This document shows, in pieces, positions 49,449-57,641 of a stretch of 64,000 nucleotides of DNA. Each line of letters begins with the position of its first letter. Position 1 is the first letter of the stretch. The notes under the pieces are model-generated. The model made no database searches. It worked only from the letters and a program-made list of their open reading frames with translations, and was not told where the DNA came from. This DNA comes from DAOUBF01 sp034432795 (GTDB lineage Bacteria; Chloroflexota; Anaerolineae; DSLN01), in assembly GCA_034432795.1 (NCBI GenBank), contig DAOUBF010000010.1, positions 1 through 64,000 on the forward strand, in the 5' to 3' direction. Made by a program: the position numbers and the translations under genes.

Positions 49449-49742
49449 ATGGGCGTCTCTGTATACAGCGGCGTGCGGGTGAGTGGGGGGACGGTGACGG
49501 TGCACACCGGCCCATGCTGGCTATTGGCGCTGTTGGTCAGCCACGATCAAAGTGCAGCGCAGACGGTGACGGTGTACGACAACACGGCGGGGAGCGGTGA
49601 GGTGGCGCTGCGTTTGACAGTGTGGCCCACGACCAATAACCCTTATTATGTGAAGTTTGTACATCCCATTCTGCTGGACGTGGGGCTGACGGTGGTGGCA
49701 CCGACAGGTGTGGATGTGCATGTGTGGGCGAAGGGGAGGTAA
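49449..49742 (+). CDS. Small beta-rich phage-type protein
   Basis: 97 residues from the ATG at 49449 (AAAAGAGGGGGGCAC before it). All-beta pattern: VYSGVRVSGGTVTVHTGPCW, TVTVYDNTAGSGEVALRL, PILLDVGLTVVAPTGVDVHV. It looks like a small structural protein such as a head decoration or tail-knob domain; similar proteins sit after portal or capsid genes in some phages. Four bp before the next gene. Function not assigned. Confidence 0.6.
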   Translation: MGVSVYSGVRVSGGTVTVHTGPCWLLALLVSHDQSAAQTVTVYDNTAGSGEVALRLTVWPTTNNPYYVKFVHPILLDVGLTVVAPTGVDVHVWAKGR

Positions 49743-49745
49743 GCG

Positions 49746-50417
49746 ATGGCGCTAACGTTACAGCAGCTCATTGACCAGCTTCAGAACATCCTGAGCGTGA
49801 GCGACCCAGACCAGACCTGGCCGGAGGGGAAGCTCATAGAATGGGTGCTGCAAGGGATACGCGAGTATTCGGTCCGCTTTCCGCGGCGGCTCAGCGTGTT
49901 GATCACGCCTGCGGTAGAGGGGGGAGGCTATGCACGCATCTACGATCTGCCGCTGGATTTCATGGACGTGCTGGCGGTGGAATGGCCGGAGGGGGCGGAC
50001 CCGCCTGTGTGGCTGGAGCGCAAGCCTGAGACCGAGGCGGGCTTCGGGGCGGGACACTACGACATCCGGCTGAGCCGGGACGCGGTGGCAGCAGCGAAGC
50101 TGGTGCTGGGGGAGCGGCCCACGAACGCCACAGACAAGATCCGGGTGTACTACCTGGGACTGCACAACATCGCCCTGACACCGCCGGACACGGTGGGTGT
50201 ACCGGATGAGGACCTGGAGTTGATCATCCAGTTCGTGAAGATGCGGGCGTTTGAGGAGCGATTAGCCAATGAGACGCTGGCGGCGGACCCCACCAGTGAC
50301 CTGGTGGCGCGGTTGGGGCACAATGCGCGCCAGGCGAAGGAGGAATTTTACCGGCTGGTGAAGCAACGGGAGCGCGCCGTCGGGGGCATGATGGTGTGGG
50401 GAGGGGCTGAGCGGTGA
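49746..50417 (+). CDS. Phage connector (head-tail adaptor)-like protein
   Basis: 223 residues. A helical start (TLQQLIDQLQNILSVSDPDQ), a middle beta part (ARIYDLPLDFMDVLAVEWPE), then IRVYYLGLHNIALTPPDTVG and the helical end DLELIIQFVKMRAFEERLAN. This resembles connector or neck proteins that sit on the portal ring (gp6-like). It is the last gene of the block; beyond it a chromosomal regulator follows on the other strand. Confidence 0.65.
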   Translation: MALTLQQLIDQLQNILSVSDPDQTWPEGKLIEWVLQGIREYSVRFPRRLSVLITPAVEGGGYARIYDLPLDFMDVLAVEWPEGADPPVWLERKPETEAGFGAGHYDIRLSRDAVAAAKLVLGERPTNATDKIRVYYLGLHNIALTPPDTVGVPDEDLELIIQFVKMRAFEERLANETLAADPTSDLVARLGHNARQAKEEFYRLVKQRERAVGGMMVWGGAER

Positions 50418-50449
50418 TCGCTAACCACAAAGCACATCCGTCAGCACCT

Positions 50450-51148
50450 TCATTTGCACGGCGTGACGAAGACGCTTTGGGCCACGTCGTGGCTGATGGC
50501 GTGGGCGACCCCGTCCACTTCCACCAGAAGCGGGCCTTTAAAAGGTGCGCGTTCGCGCACCATCACCACCGTTTGAGGGATCAGGCCCAGCCGGGCCAGG
50601 TAGCGCAGCAGCGTCGGGCGCTGCTCACCGATGCGGCTGACCACCGCCGGACGCCCGATCTCCAGGTCGGCCAGCCGGTCGCTGATGCTGGCCTGCGGCA
50701 ATGTGCCGTCCTTGTGCGGGATGGGGTCGCCATGCGGGTCAAATTGGGGATCGCCCAACGCCGCCGCAATGCGGTCCTCAAACGCCTCTGAGATGACGTG
50801 CTCCAGCCGGTCGGCCTCCTCATGGACCTCATCCCAGGGGTAGCCCAACGCCTGGGCCAGGTACAGCTCAATCAGCCGGTGATGGCGCAGCACCTCCAGG
50901 GCGATCTTCTCACCGGCGGGCGTCAGGCGCACCCCGCGATGGCGCTCGTAATGGACCAGGCCGTTTTGCGCCAGCTTCTGGATCATGCCGGTGACAGAGC
51001 CAGGTTCCTTACCCAGCGCCCTGGCGATGGCCGACGTCGTGACGCGCCCGTGCGCCTGCTGAAGCCGGTAGATCGCCGTCAGGTAATCCTGGATGGCGCT
51101 GGAGTATTCCTGGCTGATCTCAATTCCCTTAAGGCCCTCTTCCGACAT
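50450..51148 (-). CDS. DtxR/MntR-family metal-dependent repressor
   Basis: 232 residues from the ATG at 51148 (MSEEGLKG); a TTG at 51160 lies closer to the AAGGAG site. Winged helix: AIQDYLTAIYRLQQ, TSAIARALGKEPGSVTGMIQ, HRGVRLTPAGEKIA. The metal-binding and dimer domain follows (HHRLIELYLAQALGY, DEVHEEADRLEHVISEAFED, FDPHGDPIP), and the C-terminus (ISDRLADLEIGRPAVVSRIG) is an FeoA-like SH3 domain. It should repress iron or manganese genes when metal is plentiful. An operator palindrome overlaps its own promoter. Confidence 0.92.
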   Translation of the reverse strand: MSEEGLKGIEISQEYSSAIQDYLTAIYRLQQAHGRVTTSAIARALGKEPGSVTGMIQKLAQNGLVHYERHRGVRLTPAGEKIALEVLRHHRLIELYLAQALGYPWDEVHEEADRLEHVISEAFEDRIAAALGDPQFDPHGDPIPHKDGTLPQASISDRLADLEIGRPAVVSRIGEQRPTLLRYLARLGLIPQTVVMVRERAPFKGPLLVEVDGVAHAISHDVAQSVFVTPCK

Positions 51149-51169
51149 TGGGCTTTCCAAATACTCCTT

Positions 51170-51188
51170 TTAGGCTGGCCTAATTATA
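51170..51188 (-). promoter_or_regulatory. DtxR-type operator over the regulator's -10 box
   Basis: TTAGGC-tg-GCCTAA (51170-51183) is a perfect palindrome with the TTAGG half-site of the DtxR/IdeR consensus. It abuts TATAAT on the minus strand (51188-51183), so a bound repressor would block this promoter. Confidence 0.7.
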
Positions 51189-51210
51189 GCCAGCCTGCCG
51201 CGTTTGTCAA
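51183..51210 (-). promoter_or_regulatory. Promoter of the DtxR-family gene
   Basis: Minus strand TTGACA (51210-51205), 16-bp spacer, TATAAT (51188-51183), both perfect. The regulator start is about 35 bp downstream. Confidence 0.85.
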
Positions 51211-51233
51211 ACGACGAGTAGGTTTGTTATAAT
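51204..51233 (+). promoter_or_regulatory. Divergent promoter of the MPN-domain gene
   Basis: TTGTCA (51204-51209), 18-bp spacer, TATAAT (51228-51233). Its -35 overlaps that of the regulator's promoter on the other strand, so polymerase may use only one at a time. A G/C-rich repeat (51255-51297) follows in the leader. Confidence 0.7.
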
Positions 51234-51316
51234 CCCCCAGGGCCTCCTTCCCCGGAAATTATCCCTCCCCCCTGGTGGGGGAGGGCCAGGGGGAGAGGGC
51301 AGTTCATGACGGTCGC

Positions 51317-51733
51317 GTGTTGATCCTCAGCGCAGAGCAACGGCAACAGATCATTGAGCAGGCGTTGGCCGAGTGGCCGAACGAGGCCTGCGGCCTGCTG
51401 GGTGGTGTGAACGGGCGCGTTCTGCGGGTGTACCCTGGCGCGAACACGTTGCGCAGCCCGGTGGAATATGTGATGGACCCGCACGATCAGATCGCCGCCT
51501 TCCAGGACATTGAGGCACACGGCTGGGAAGTCATCGGGATTTACCATTCGCATCCCACCGGGCCGGCGACGCCTTCGCTCACGGACATCGCCCGCGCCTA
51601 TTATCCGGAGGCCGCTTATGTCATCCTTTCGCTGGCCGACCGGAGCCGTCCGGAGTTGCGGGCCTACCGCATTCTGGGCGGGGAGGTCAATGAAATCCCC
51701 ATCCGGGTGGAGGAGCCGAGAGGGGAGACTTAA
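51317..51733 (+). CDS. MPN/JAMM-domain metalloprotease (M67 type)
   Basis: 138 residues from a GTG at 51317 (VLILSAEQRQQIIEQAL), chosen because family members begin here; no good ribosome site. JAMM motif: Glu in NEACGLLGG and the His-His-Ser-Asp set in GIYHSHPTGPATPSLTDIA. Stand-alone bacterial members cleave C-terminal tails from ubiquitin-like sulfur carriers or resemble Mec+ proteins. No ThiS/MoaD gene is adjacent. Confidence 0.87.
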   Translation: MLILSAEQRQQIIEQALAEWPNEACGLLGGVNGRVLRVYPGANTLRSPVEYVMDPHDQIAAFQDIEAHGWEVIGIYHSHPTGPATPSLTDIARAYYPEAAYVILSLADRSRPELRAYRILGGEVNEIPIRVEEPRGET

Positions 51734-51815
51734 CTCCCCGACCGGGTTTCCTGCCAGGGAAGGGGATGGGGGTAGAATCACCCCTCCTTAGCTTTACATG
51801 GGGAGGTAAGCCGGG

Positions 51816-52505
51816 ATGGGTATAGGGGTTGTGTTGGGCGCAGCCGCCATTGGCTATCTGCTCGGAGCCATCCCCTTCGGCTATACGTTCGTGTGGTGGG
51901 TGGCCAGGCGGGATGTCACCCGGACGGGGAGCGGGCGCACGGGCGGGACGAACGCGTTGCGCGCCGGGGGGCCGGTCGCCGGCGTGCTGACGGCGGTGTT
52001 TGACTTTCTGAAGGGCGCGCTGGCCGTACTTGTAGCGCGGGCGCTGACTCAGGGGCAGGCAGTACAGCCCTGGGCCGAGGCGCTGGCCGGCGCAGCAGCC
52101 GTGTTGGGGCATAACGCCTCTATTTTCATCGGCTTCAAGGGCGGCGCGGGCACCGGTCCGAATGTCGGCGCGGCGGTGGCGCTTTGGCCCCTCTCGGCGC
52201 TTCTCCTCGTTCCGCTTACGCCGCTCCTGGTGATCCTCACCGGCTACGCCTCGGTGACCTCCATGACCCTGGCGCTTCTGATCCTGGCGGTCTTCGTGGT
52301 CCGGGCAGCGCAGGGCCTGGCGCCCTGGGCCTATGTCTGGGGGTACGCGCTGATCACCACTCTCCTGGTCTATTTCGCCCTGCTGCCGAATATCCGGCGG
52401 CTGCTCAGGGGCGAAGAGAGCATGGTCGGCCCACGCGCCCGCGCCCACCTCTCCTCTCGCTCCTCTGCTCTATCCGGACAGGGGAGAAGGGAAGGGTCTT
52501 CCTGA
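51816..52505 (+). CDS. plsY: Glycerol-3-phosphate acyltransferase PlsY
   Basis: 229-residue polytopic protein of the acyl-phosphate: glycerol-3-phosphate acyltransferase family. Conserved motifs: IGYLLGAIPFGY, GSGRTGGTNALRAGG and VLGHNASIFIGFKGGAGTGP (PlsY motifs 1-3). It starts phospholipid synthesis at the inner membrane. The last 25 residues are a hydrophilic addition beyond the usual length. GGGGAGGTAAGCCGGG precedes the ATG. Confidence 0.92.
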   Translation: MGIGVVLGAAAIGYLLGAIPFGYTFVWWVARRDVTRTGSGRTGGTNALRAGGPVAGVLTAVFDFLKGALAVLVARALTQGQAVQPWAEALAGAAAVLGHNASIFIGFKGGAGTGPNVGAAVALWPLSALLLVPLTPLLVILTGYASVTSMTLALLILAVFVVRAAQGLAPWAYVWGYALITTLLVYFALLPNIRRLLRGEESMVGPRARAHLSSRSSALSGQGRREGSS

Positions 52506-52506
52506 A

Positions 52507-52546
52507 CGCTGGGGTGTGCTGTGGGCGCATTCGGGGTACCCCAGCG
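52507..52546. terminator. Hairpin between convergent plsY and kinase genes
   Basis: CGCTGGGGT (52507-52515) and ACCCCAGCG (52538-52546) form a perfect 9-bp stem with a 22-nt loop. No U-tract. The right arm and following bases resemble the sequence at 44886-44910. Confidence 0.5.
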
Positions 52547-52657
52547 TAAACGGTGAGGCGTGTCCAGCGTGCCCTCTACGCTGCACCATCTATGCTGCGG
52601 TGCTTCCTCGGAGGGAGGGATATCTGTCTTCCGTCCTCCGCCGTTAGAAGCGATGGG

Positions 52658-54883
52658 CTATGACGCCTCGCGCTCCTGTGCAGAGGGCAGCTTACGCAGT
52701 GTGAAGGTAAACGTGCTGCCCTGGCCCGGTTCGCTGGTGACACTGATCTGGCCGCCGTGGGCTTCCACGATGCCCTTGGCGATCGCCAGGCCCAGCCCCA
52801 CGCCGCGTGACCCGTGCGCCGGTGCGCTCTCCTTCACCTGATAAAAGCGCTCAAACACCTTGTTGAGCTTATCCGCCGGGATGCCCACCCCCGTATCGCT
52901 CACTTCCACCTGGGCCATCTCGCCCGCATCCTTCACGCGCACGATGACGTGCCCACCGTTGGGGGTGAATTTGACGGCGTTGGAGAGCAGGTTGTCAAAC
53001 ACCTGGTAGATACGGTCGCGGTCGCCCAGCACCATCAGCGGCCCGGCAGGGATCTCGCGCTCCAGCGTCACACCGGCGCTGTGCATGGGGACCTCCCAAC
53101 TGCGCACGGCCAGCCGGGCCAGGTCGCACAGGTCAAACTGCTCGGAGGGGGCAGGGGGCGTGTCCATCTTTTGCAGGTTCACGATACCGGCGACGAGCTG
53201 GGTGAGCATCTGGGCCTTCTGGGCGACAAGCTCCAGGCCCTGCCGCTGCTCGGCGTTTAGCTCGCCCCATTGGCCGTCAAGCATCAGGTTAATGTAGCTG
53301 CTGATGAAGGTCAACGGTGCACGCAGTTCGTGTGAGACGTTGCCGACCAGTTCATGGCGCAACCTATCCACCTCGCGCAGTTCCGCGTAGGCGCTCTCCA
53401 GTTGCCGGGCGCGCTCGTTGAGCGTCGCGTAGAGCCGGGCATTCTCAATCGCCACCGCCGAGGCTTGCGTCAGGGCCTCAATCAGGCGCAGGTCATCATC
53501 GTTGAACTGGCCGTGGATCTTGTTGATCAGTTCTACCACGCCGAACACCTGGCCCTTCACGATCAACGGCACGGCCAGGACAGAACGCGTGGACAGGCCG
53601 GTCTGGGCGTCAATCCCGGCATAGAAGCGCCTGTCCTGGCCCGCGGCGCCGACAAGCGCGGGCCAGCCGTGCTCCACCACCCAGCCGGCGATGCCGCTGC
53701 CCCGTGGCACGCGCAGGCCGACGGTGGCGGCTGGTCCGACCGAGGCCTCAAAGACCAGGTCGCCGTTCTCATCCAGGAGCAGGACCGAGCCACCCTCGGC
53801 ACCGACGGCCTCCACCGCTTCCTGTAAGATGGTCTGGATGATGGTATGCTGGTCCAGCGTGGAGGTGACGGCGCCCATGGCCTTGTTCAGCGCGGCCAGC
53901 TCCCGGTTGCGGCGCTCCAACTCTGCCTCGCGCTGCTTTTGCTCGGTGAGATCGGTGAGGACGATAACGCTGCCGCTTTGACCGTTGGAGCCGGGCGGCC
54001 AGGGGACGCGTACCACCAGCACCGGCAGGGTGCTTCCATCTTTGCGCATCAGGCGCTTCTCAAACGAGCCGGTTTGCAGGCGGCGGTCATAGGTGAGTTG
54101 GCGCTGAACCTCCCCCTGATCGTCGGGGTGGGTCAGGGTGAGAAAGTCGCGCCCGATCAGGTCGGCTTCGCTGTAGCCGGTCATGCGGCACAGGCGGCGG
54201 TTGACGAACTCAATCCGCCCGGCGGCATCCAGGACGGCCAGGCCATCGCCCATGGTGTCCAGCAGCATCTGGCGGAAGACCTGGGCGGCGCGGGCCTCGG
54301 CCTCGCGGGTGCGCAACTGCGTCAGCAGGCGTTGGTGCTCAATGGCCAACGCCGCCTGATTGGCCAGCAGGCTGATCACGCCCTGGAGGCGCGAGTCATG
54401 GGCTGCGCCGGGGTGGGTGGCGATCAGCAACACACCCAGGGGTTTGGCCGAGGACACCAACGGCAGGAGGGAGACGGCACCGATGGGGAGCGACGCCAGC
54501 CCCCGGGCGATGGCCACGATGCCGGGGGCGTGGCTGAACTGCTCATAGGGCCAGTTAAAGCGCGGTTGCCGCTGCATCAGCACGTCGGCCAGGGGGTTCT
54601 CGCCCTCCACTACGGCCAAGCGCACCTCGCTCAGGCCATTCCGCGCGGCCGCCTCCACCCGCCGCGCCTGGTCTTCGCCCAACGCGCTGGCTACCGCCGC
54701 ACCGCGCAGATAGCCATCCAGCTCCGACAGGACAAACAGCCAGACGCAGGGGCTTTCCAGGGCCACAGCCATGCCCTGGGCAAGCTCTCTAAGAACATCG
54801 CGGCCTGGGGTGGGGCGCTGGACAGCCACTTGGATAGGGTTGGCCTCGCCAGCGTCCGTGTGCACCAGGATCAGGTCGCTCAT
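52658..54883 (-). CDS. GAF-PAS-GAF sensor histidine kinase
   Basis: 741 residues, no membrane segment. GAF-like part at about 30-200, PAS at about 210-325 (MGDGLAVLDAAGRIEFVNRR), PAC (TGSFEKRLMRKDGSTLPVLV), coiled coil, second GAF at about 365-500 (EGGSVLLLDENGDLVFEASV), HisKA with His in VGNVSHELRAPLTFISS and HATPase (NLLSNAVKFTPNGG, DTGVGIPADKLN, GVGLGLAIAKGIVEAHGG). It should be a cytosolic redox or ligand sensor. No partner regulator is adjacent. A GAAGAGGAG site precedes the start. Confidence 0.92.
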   Translation of the reverse strand: MSDLILVHTDAGEANPIQVAVQRPTPGRDVLRELAQGMAVALESPCVWLFVLSELDGYLRGAAVASALGEDQARRVEAAARNGLSEVRLAVVEGENPLADVLMQRQPRFNWPYEQFSHAPGIVAIARGLASLPIGAVSLLPLVSSAKPLGVLLIATHPGAAHDSRLQGVISLLANQAALAIEHQRLLTQLRTREAEARAAQVFRQMLLDTMGDGLAVLDAAGRIEFVNRRLCRMTGYSEADLIGRDFLTLTHPDDQGEVQRQLTYDRRLQTGSFEKRLMRKDGSTLPVLVVRVPWPPGSNGQSGSVIVLTDLTEQKQREAELERRNRELAALNKAMGAVTSTLDQHTIIQTILQEAVEAVGAEGGSVLLLDENGDLVFEASVGPAATVGLRVPRGSGIAGWVVEHGWPALVGAAGQDRRFYAGIDAQTGLSTRSVLAVPLIVKGQVFGVVELINKIHGQFNDDDLRLIEALTQASAVAIENARLYATLNERARQLESAYAELREVDRLRHELVGNVSHELRAPLTFISSYINLMLDGQWGELNAEQRQGLELVAQKAQMLTQLVAGIVNLQKMDTPPAPSEQFDLCDLARLAVRSWEVPMHSAGVTLEREIPAGPLMVLGDRDRIYQVFDNLLSNAVKFTPNGGHVIVRVKDAGEMAQVEVSDTGVGIPADKLNKVFERFYQVKESAPAHGSRGVGLGLAIAKGIVEAHGGQISVTSEPGQGSTFTFTLRKLPSAQEREAS

Positions 54884-55257
54884 GGTACTCCTCTTCTAGC
54901 GGTCAGCGGTTAGCTTCACAGCCTGCAGTGCAGCGCACCCTCATATTAAACTGCACTGGGTCACAGGTCAACGGGCTTTTGGTACTGAAGCGATGCAATC
55001 CCAGTTGCTCGCGGAACTGTCTCCTCTCACCCACTATCCGGATAGGAGGTGAGGGAAGAGGTTACCTTCCCCACAGTAGACAGTTTGGTCCATTGGGCGC
55101 CTTCTTGGGTGGATAGGGTGTGTTGCCACTCCTATCCTACCTGGAGACCGCTCAATGGATTATCCCTTAAAAGTGTTGGAGACCCCCTGCCTCATGTCCC
55201 AACTCACATCCGAACTTCAGGGACCCGCTCTTGCATCTTTGGGCCAGTGGAGTGAAA
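54884..55257. other. Gap between divergent genes
   Basis: About 370 bp with lower GC than its neighbours. A 9-bp inverted repeat GGATAGGAG (55041-55049) / CTCCTATCC (55129-55137) lies 79 bp apart. No promoter, RNA gene or ORF is convincing. Confidence 0.4.
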
Positions 55258-56109
55258 ATGTACTTTATGCAAACAAGGTCCCTTCTATCGGTTTTCGCCC
55301 ATCCCGATGATGAGTCTTTCGGGGTAGGGGGTACACTGGCCTACTATGCAGCCCAGGGCTACCGTGTGGCCCTGGTATGCGCCACACGCGGCGAGGTCGG
55401 GGAGATCGCCGACCCCGCGTTGGCCACGCCCCAGACCCTGGGTGACGTGCGCACCGCCGAACTGAACTGCGCTGCGCAGGCCCTGGGCGTGTCCGAGGTT
55501 ATCCTCCTGGGCTATCGCGATTCCGGCATGGCCGGGACGCCGGAGAACCAGGACCCGCGCGCCTTCATGAACGCCCCTGCTGAGGAGGTAGTAGAGCGGC
55601 TGGTGGGCATCATCCGCCGCCTGCGGCCCCAGGTGGTCATCACCTTTGACCCCTATGGCGGTTACGGTCATCCGGACCATATCGCCATCCATCGCCATAC
55701 CGTAGCGGCCTTTCATGCGGCGGGCGACCCGGCCCGCTACCCGGAGCAGGGCGCGCCCTGGCAACCCGCCCGCCTGTTCTACACCGTCTGGCCGCGCAGC
55801 TTCATACGTGCGCTGCGCGAGCAGGCGCAGGCGCTGGGCCTGGATATGGCTGAGATAGAGGCATTGGAGCGGAGCGAGGCGGGCTGGCCCGACGATCAGA
55901 TTCAGGTCACGCTGGATGTCACCGGGCAGCTTGAGGTAAAGTGGCAGGCGCTACACTGTCATCGCACGCAGCTCGGCGCGGACAACCTGTTTCGCCGTCT
56001 GCCCGAAGCGGCGATGAAACAGGCGATGGGCTATGAGCACTTCGCCCTGGCCTGGCCGCCGCCCGCGCCCGGCGAACGCCTCCCCGACCTTTTCGCCGGG
56101 TTGGGATAG
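55258..56109 (+). CDS. PIG-L family N-deacetylase
   Basis: 283 residues from the ATG at 55258 (GGAGTGAAA before it). Zinc motif FAHPDDESFGVGG near the start and the partner His in GGYGHPDHIAIHRHT place it in the LmbE/PIG-L family, which removes acetyl groups from N-acetylglucosaminyl lipids or thiol precursors such as bacillithiol or mycothiol intermediates. No other thiol synthesis gene is near. The substrate is open. Confidence 0.9.
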   Translation: MYFMQTRSLLSVFAHPDDESFGVGGTLAYYAAQGYRVALVCATRGEVGEIADPALATPQTLGDVRTAELNCAAQALGVSEVILLGYRDSGMAGTPENQDPRAFMNAPAEEVVERLVGIIRRLRPQVVITFDPYGGYGHPDHIAIHRHTVAAFHAAGDPARYPEQGAPWQPARLFYTVWPRSFIRALREQAQALGLDMAEIEALERSEAGWPDDQIQVTLDVTGQLEVKWQALHCHRTQLGADNLFRRLPEAAMKQAMGYEHFALAWPPPAPGERLPDLFAGLG

Positions 56110-56186
56110 CCCCAATAGAGCACATATGCCCCCTCCCCTGTTAAGGGAGAGGGCTGGGGTGAGTGACCCAAGAGAGTCGCCAAATT

Positions 56187-57527
56187 TCAGCCAACGTGCA
56201 TCACCACGCGCTCCAGCCTGCCTGCGGCTTCTTCCTGCCCATCCTGGCGCAGGCCCTGGACCAATCCGGCGACGAACTCCTGAAAGCGCGGCGTGACCTG
56301 GGCGCGGCGTTCGTCCAGGATGCGCTTGGCGGCGGCGTCATCGGGCGCGGCCAGGAGCGCATTGACCAGTTGAACCTCCGGCGGCGCGATGCTCTGTATC
56401 TCCTGGAGCACCAGGTCGCCGATCTCCTCCAGGCGGCGCACCAGGTCGGCCCGGCCCAGAGCCTCCGCTGCCTCCAGGTTGGCGCTGAGGACAGCCATGA
56501 ACACGTCGTCCAACTCGGCGAGGTGCTCGCGCACTGCCTGGCGCGGGTCCGGGCTGCTCAAGATCTGGCGTAGCGTGTTCGCGGCCTCCTGGAAGGCGGC
56601 GCGGCTGCGCTGGTCCAGGGCCTCGGTGATCTGCAGGAGGCGCTCGCGCAGCGCCTCTAGCCGCCTGGCCTCTTCCAGTTGGCCGGCGCTCTTGGCCTGG
56701 TCAATCCGGCCCGCCAGGAGCAGGTAGAAGTTGTAGTCAATCGCCGGTCGGCCCACGGTGACCAGGGCCTGGAGGACCGCGTCATCGTCCTGGGCGGCGA
56801 TGAGGTGCTCAAGCAGCATCTCCTGGGTCAGCCCGCCAGCCTCCTGCGCGGCTTTCTCCAGTTTCTCTATGGCGGCCTGCTGTGCGGCGATCTGTTGGCC
56901 GAAGGCGGTCAGCGGCAACAGGCGTTCGCGCAAGGCGTAGAGTTGCGCCGCTGCGTTCGCCCGTCCCTCGGCCTGCGCCGCCGCTGCAGAGACCGTGAGC
57001 AACTCAAAGAAGGCGGAATCCAGCTTGTCCTGGTGCTCGCGGACGAGGGTGGCGAAGCTGGCCTCGTCGGCCTGGAGCAACTGCTGGGCCAGGTCCAGCC
57101 GGGCCTTCTCCTCCGCCAGCATCTCCGGCGTGATGCCTTCGGCCTGGAGCACGGCCTCTATCAGGCTTTGCAGGCTGATGAACTGCTTGGGCTGAAGCAG
57201 GTAGCTCTTGCGTCGCTCTGGAGGCAGAGCATTCAGGATACGGTTGGTCAGGTCGCCGATGAGCCGCTGCCGGTCCGCCTCGCGCAGGTTCAACTCCATA
57301 GGCATGTAGACCAGGAGCAACTCCTTCTCCGGATCATGATAAACGATGGGCGCAGACAGCGCGCCGCGGAAGCCGCAGTGGGGGCAGGTGGCCAGGTTGA
57401 ACCGGCCATTGAGCAACCGGGCCTTCGCCTGCGGGTCCTGGCTGACGTCAAAGATCTGCTCCAGCCGCGCATTGAACGGGCGATGGCAGTTGGGGCAGGT
57501 TACCGAGGTGAGGATCGCTTGTTGCAT
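56187..57527 (-). CDS. CpXC-domain protein with long helical tail
   Basis: 446 residues from the ATG at 57527, which has AAAGGATAACT before it. The N-terminal domain (1-130) has two CxxC knuckles, VTCPNCHRPF and LATCPHCGFRG, and the MPMELNLREADRQ and KSYLLQPKQFISLQSLIEAV stretches of the CpXC family. The rest is about 300 residues of helical, Ala/Glu/Gln-rich sequence with no named domain. Function unknown. The next gene is convergent only through a repeat, so it is monocistronic. Confidence 0.8.
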   Translation of the reverse strand: MQQAILTSVTCPNCHRPFNARLEQIFDVSQDPQAKARLLNGRFNLATCPHCGFRGALSAPIVYHDPEKELLLVYMPMELNLREADRQRLIGDLTNRILNALPPERRKSYLLQPKQFISLQSLIEAVLQAEGITPEMLAEEKARLDLAQQLLQADEASFATLVREHQDKLDSAFFELLTVSAAAAQAEGRANAAAQLYALRERLLPLTAFGQQIAAQQAAIEKLEKAAQEAGGLTQEMLLEHLIAAQDDDAVLQALVTVGRPAIDYNFYLLLAGRIDQAKSAGQLEEARRLEALRERLLQITEALDQRSRAAFQEAANTLRQILSSPDPRQAVREHLAELDDVFMAVLSANLEAAEALGRADLVRRLEEIGDLVLQEIQSIAPPEVQLVNALLAAPDDAAAKRILDERRAQVTPRFQEFVAGLVQGLRQDGQEEAAGRLERVVMHVG

Positions 57528-57641
57528 AGTTATCCTTTCGGCATCCCATTGTAGCATAAAGGTTGACATTCTCCCAAAGTTGACTAGATTCAGGAGGGTT
57601 AGAGTAGGGGTCAAATCTGTGATTGGGCCAGGTTCTGCCTG

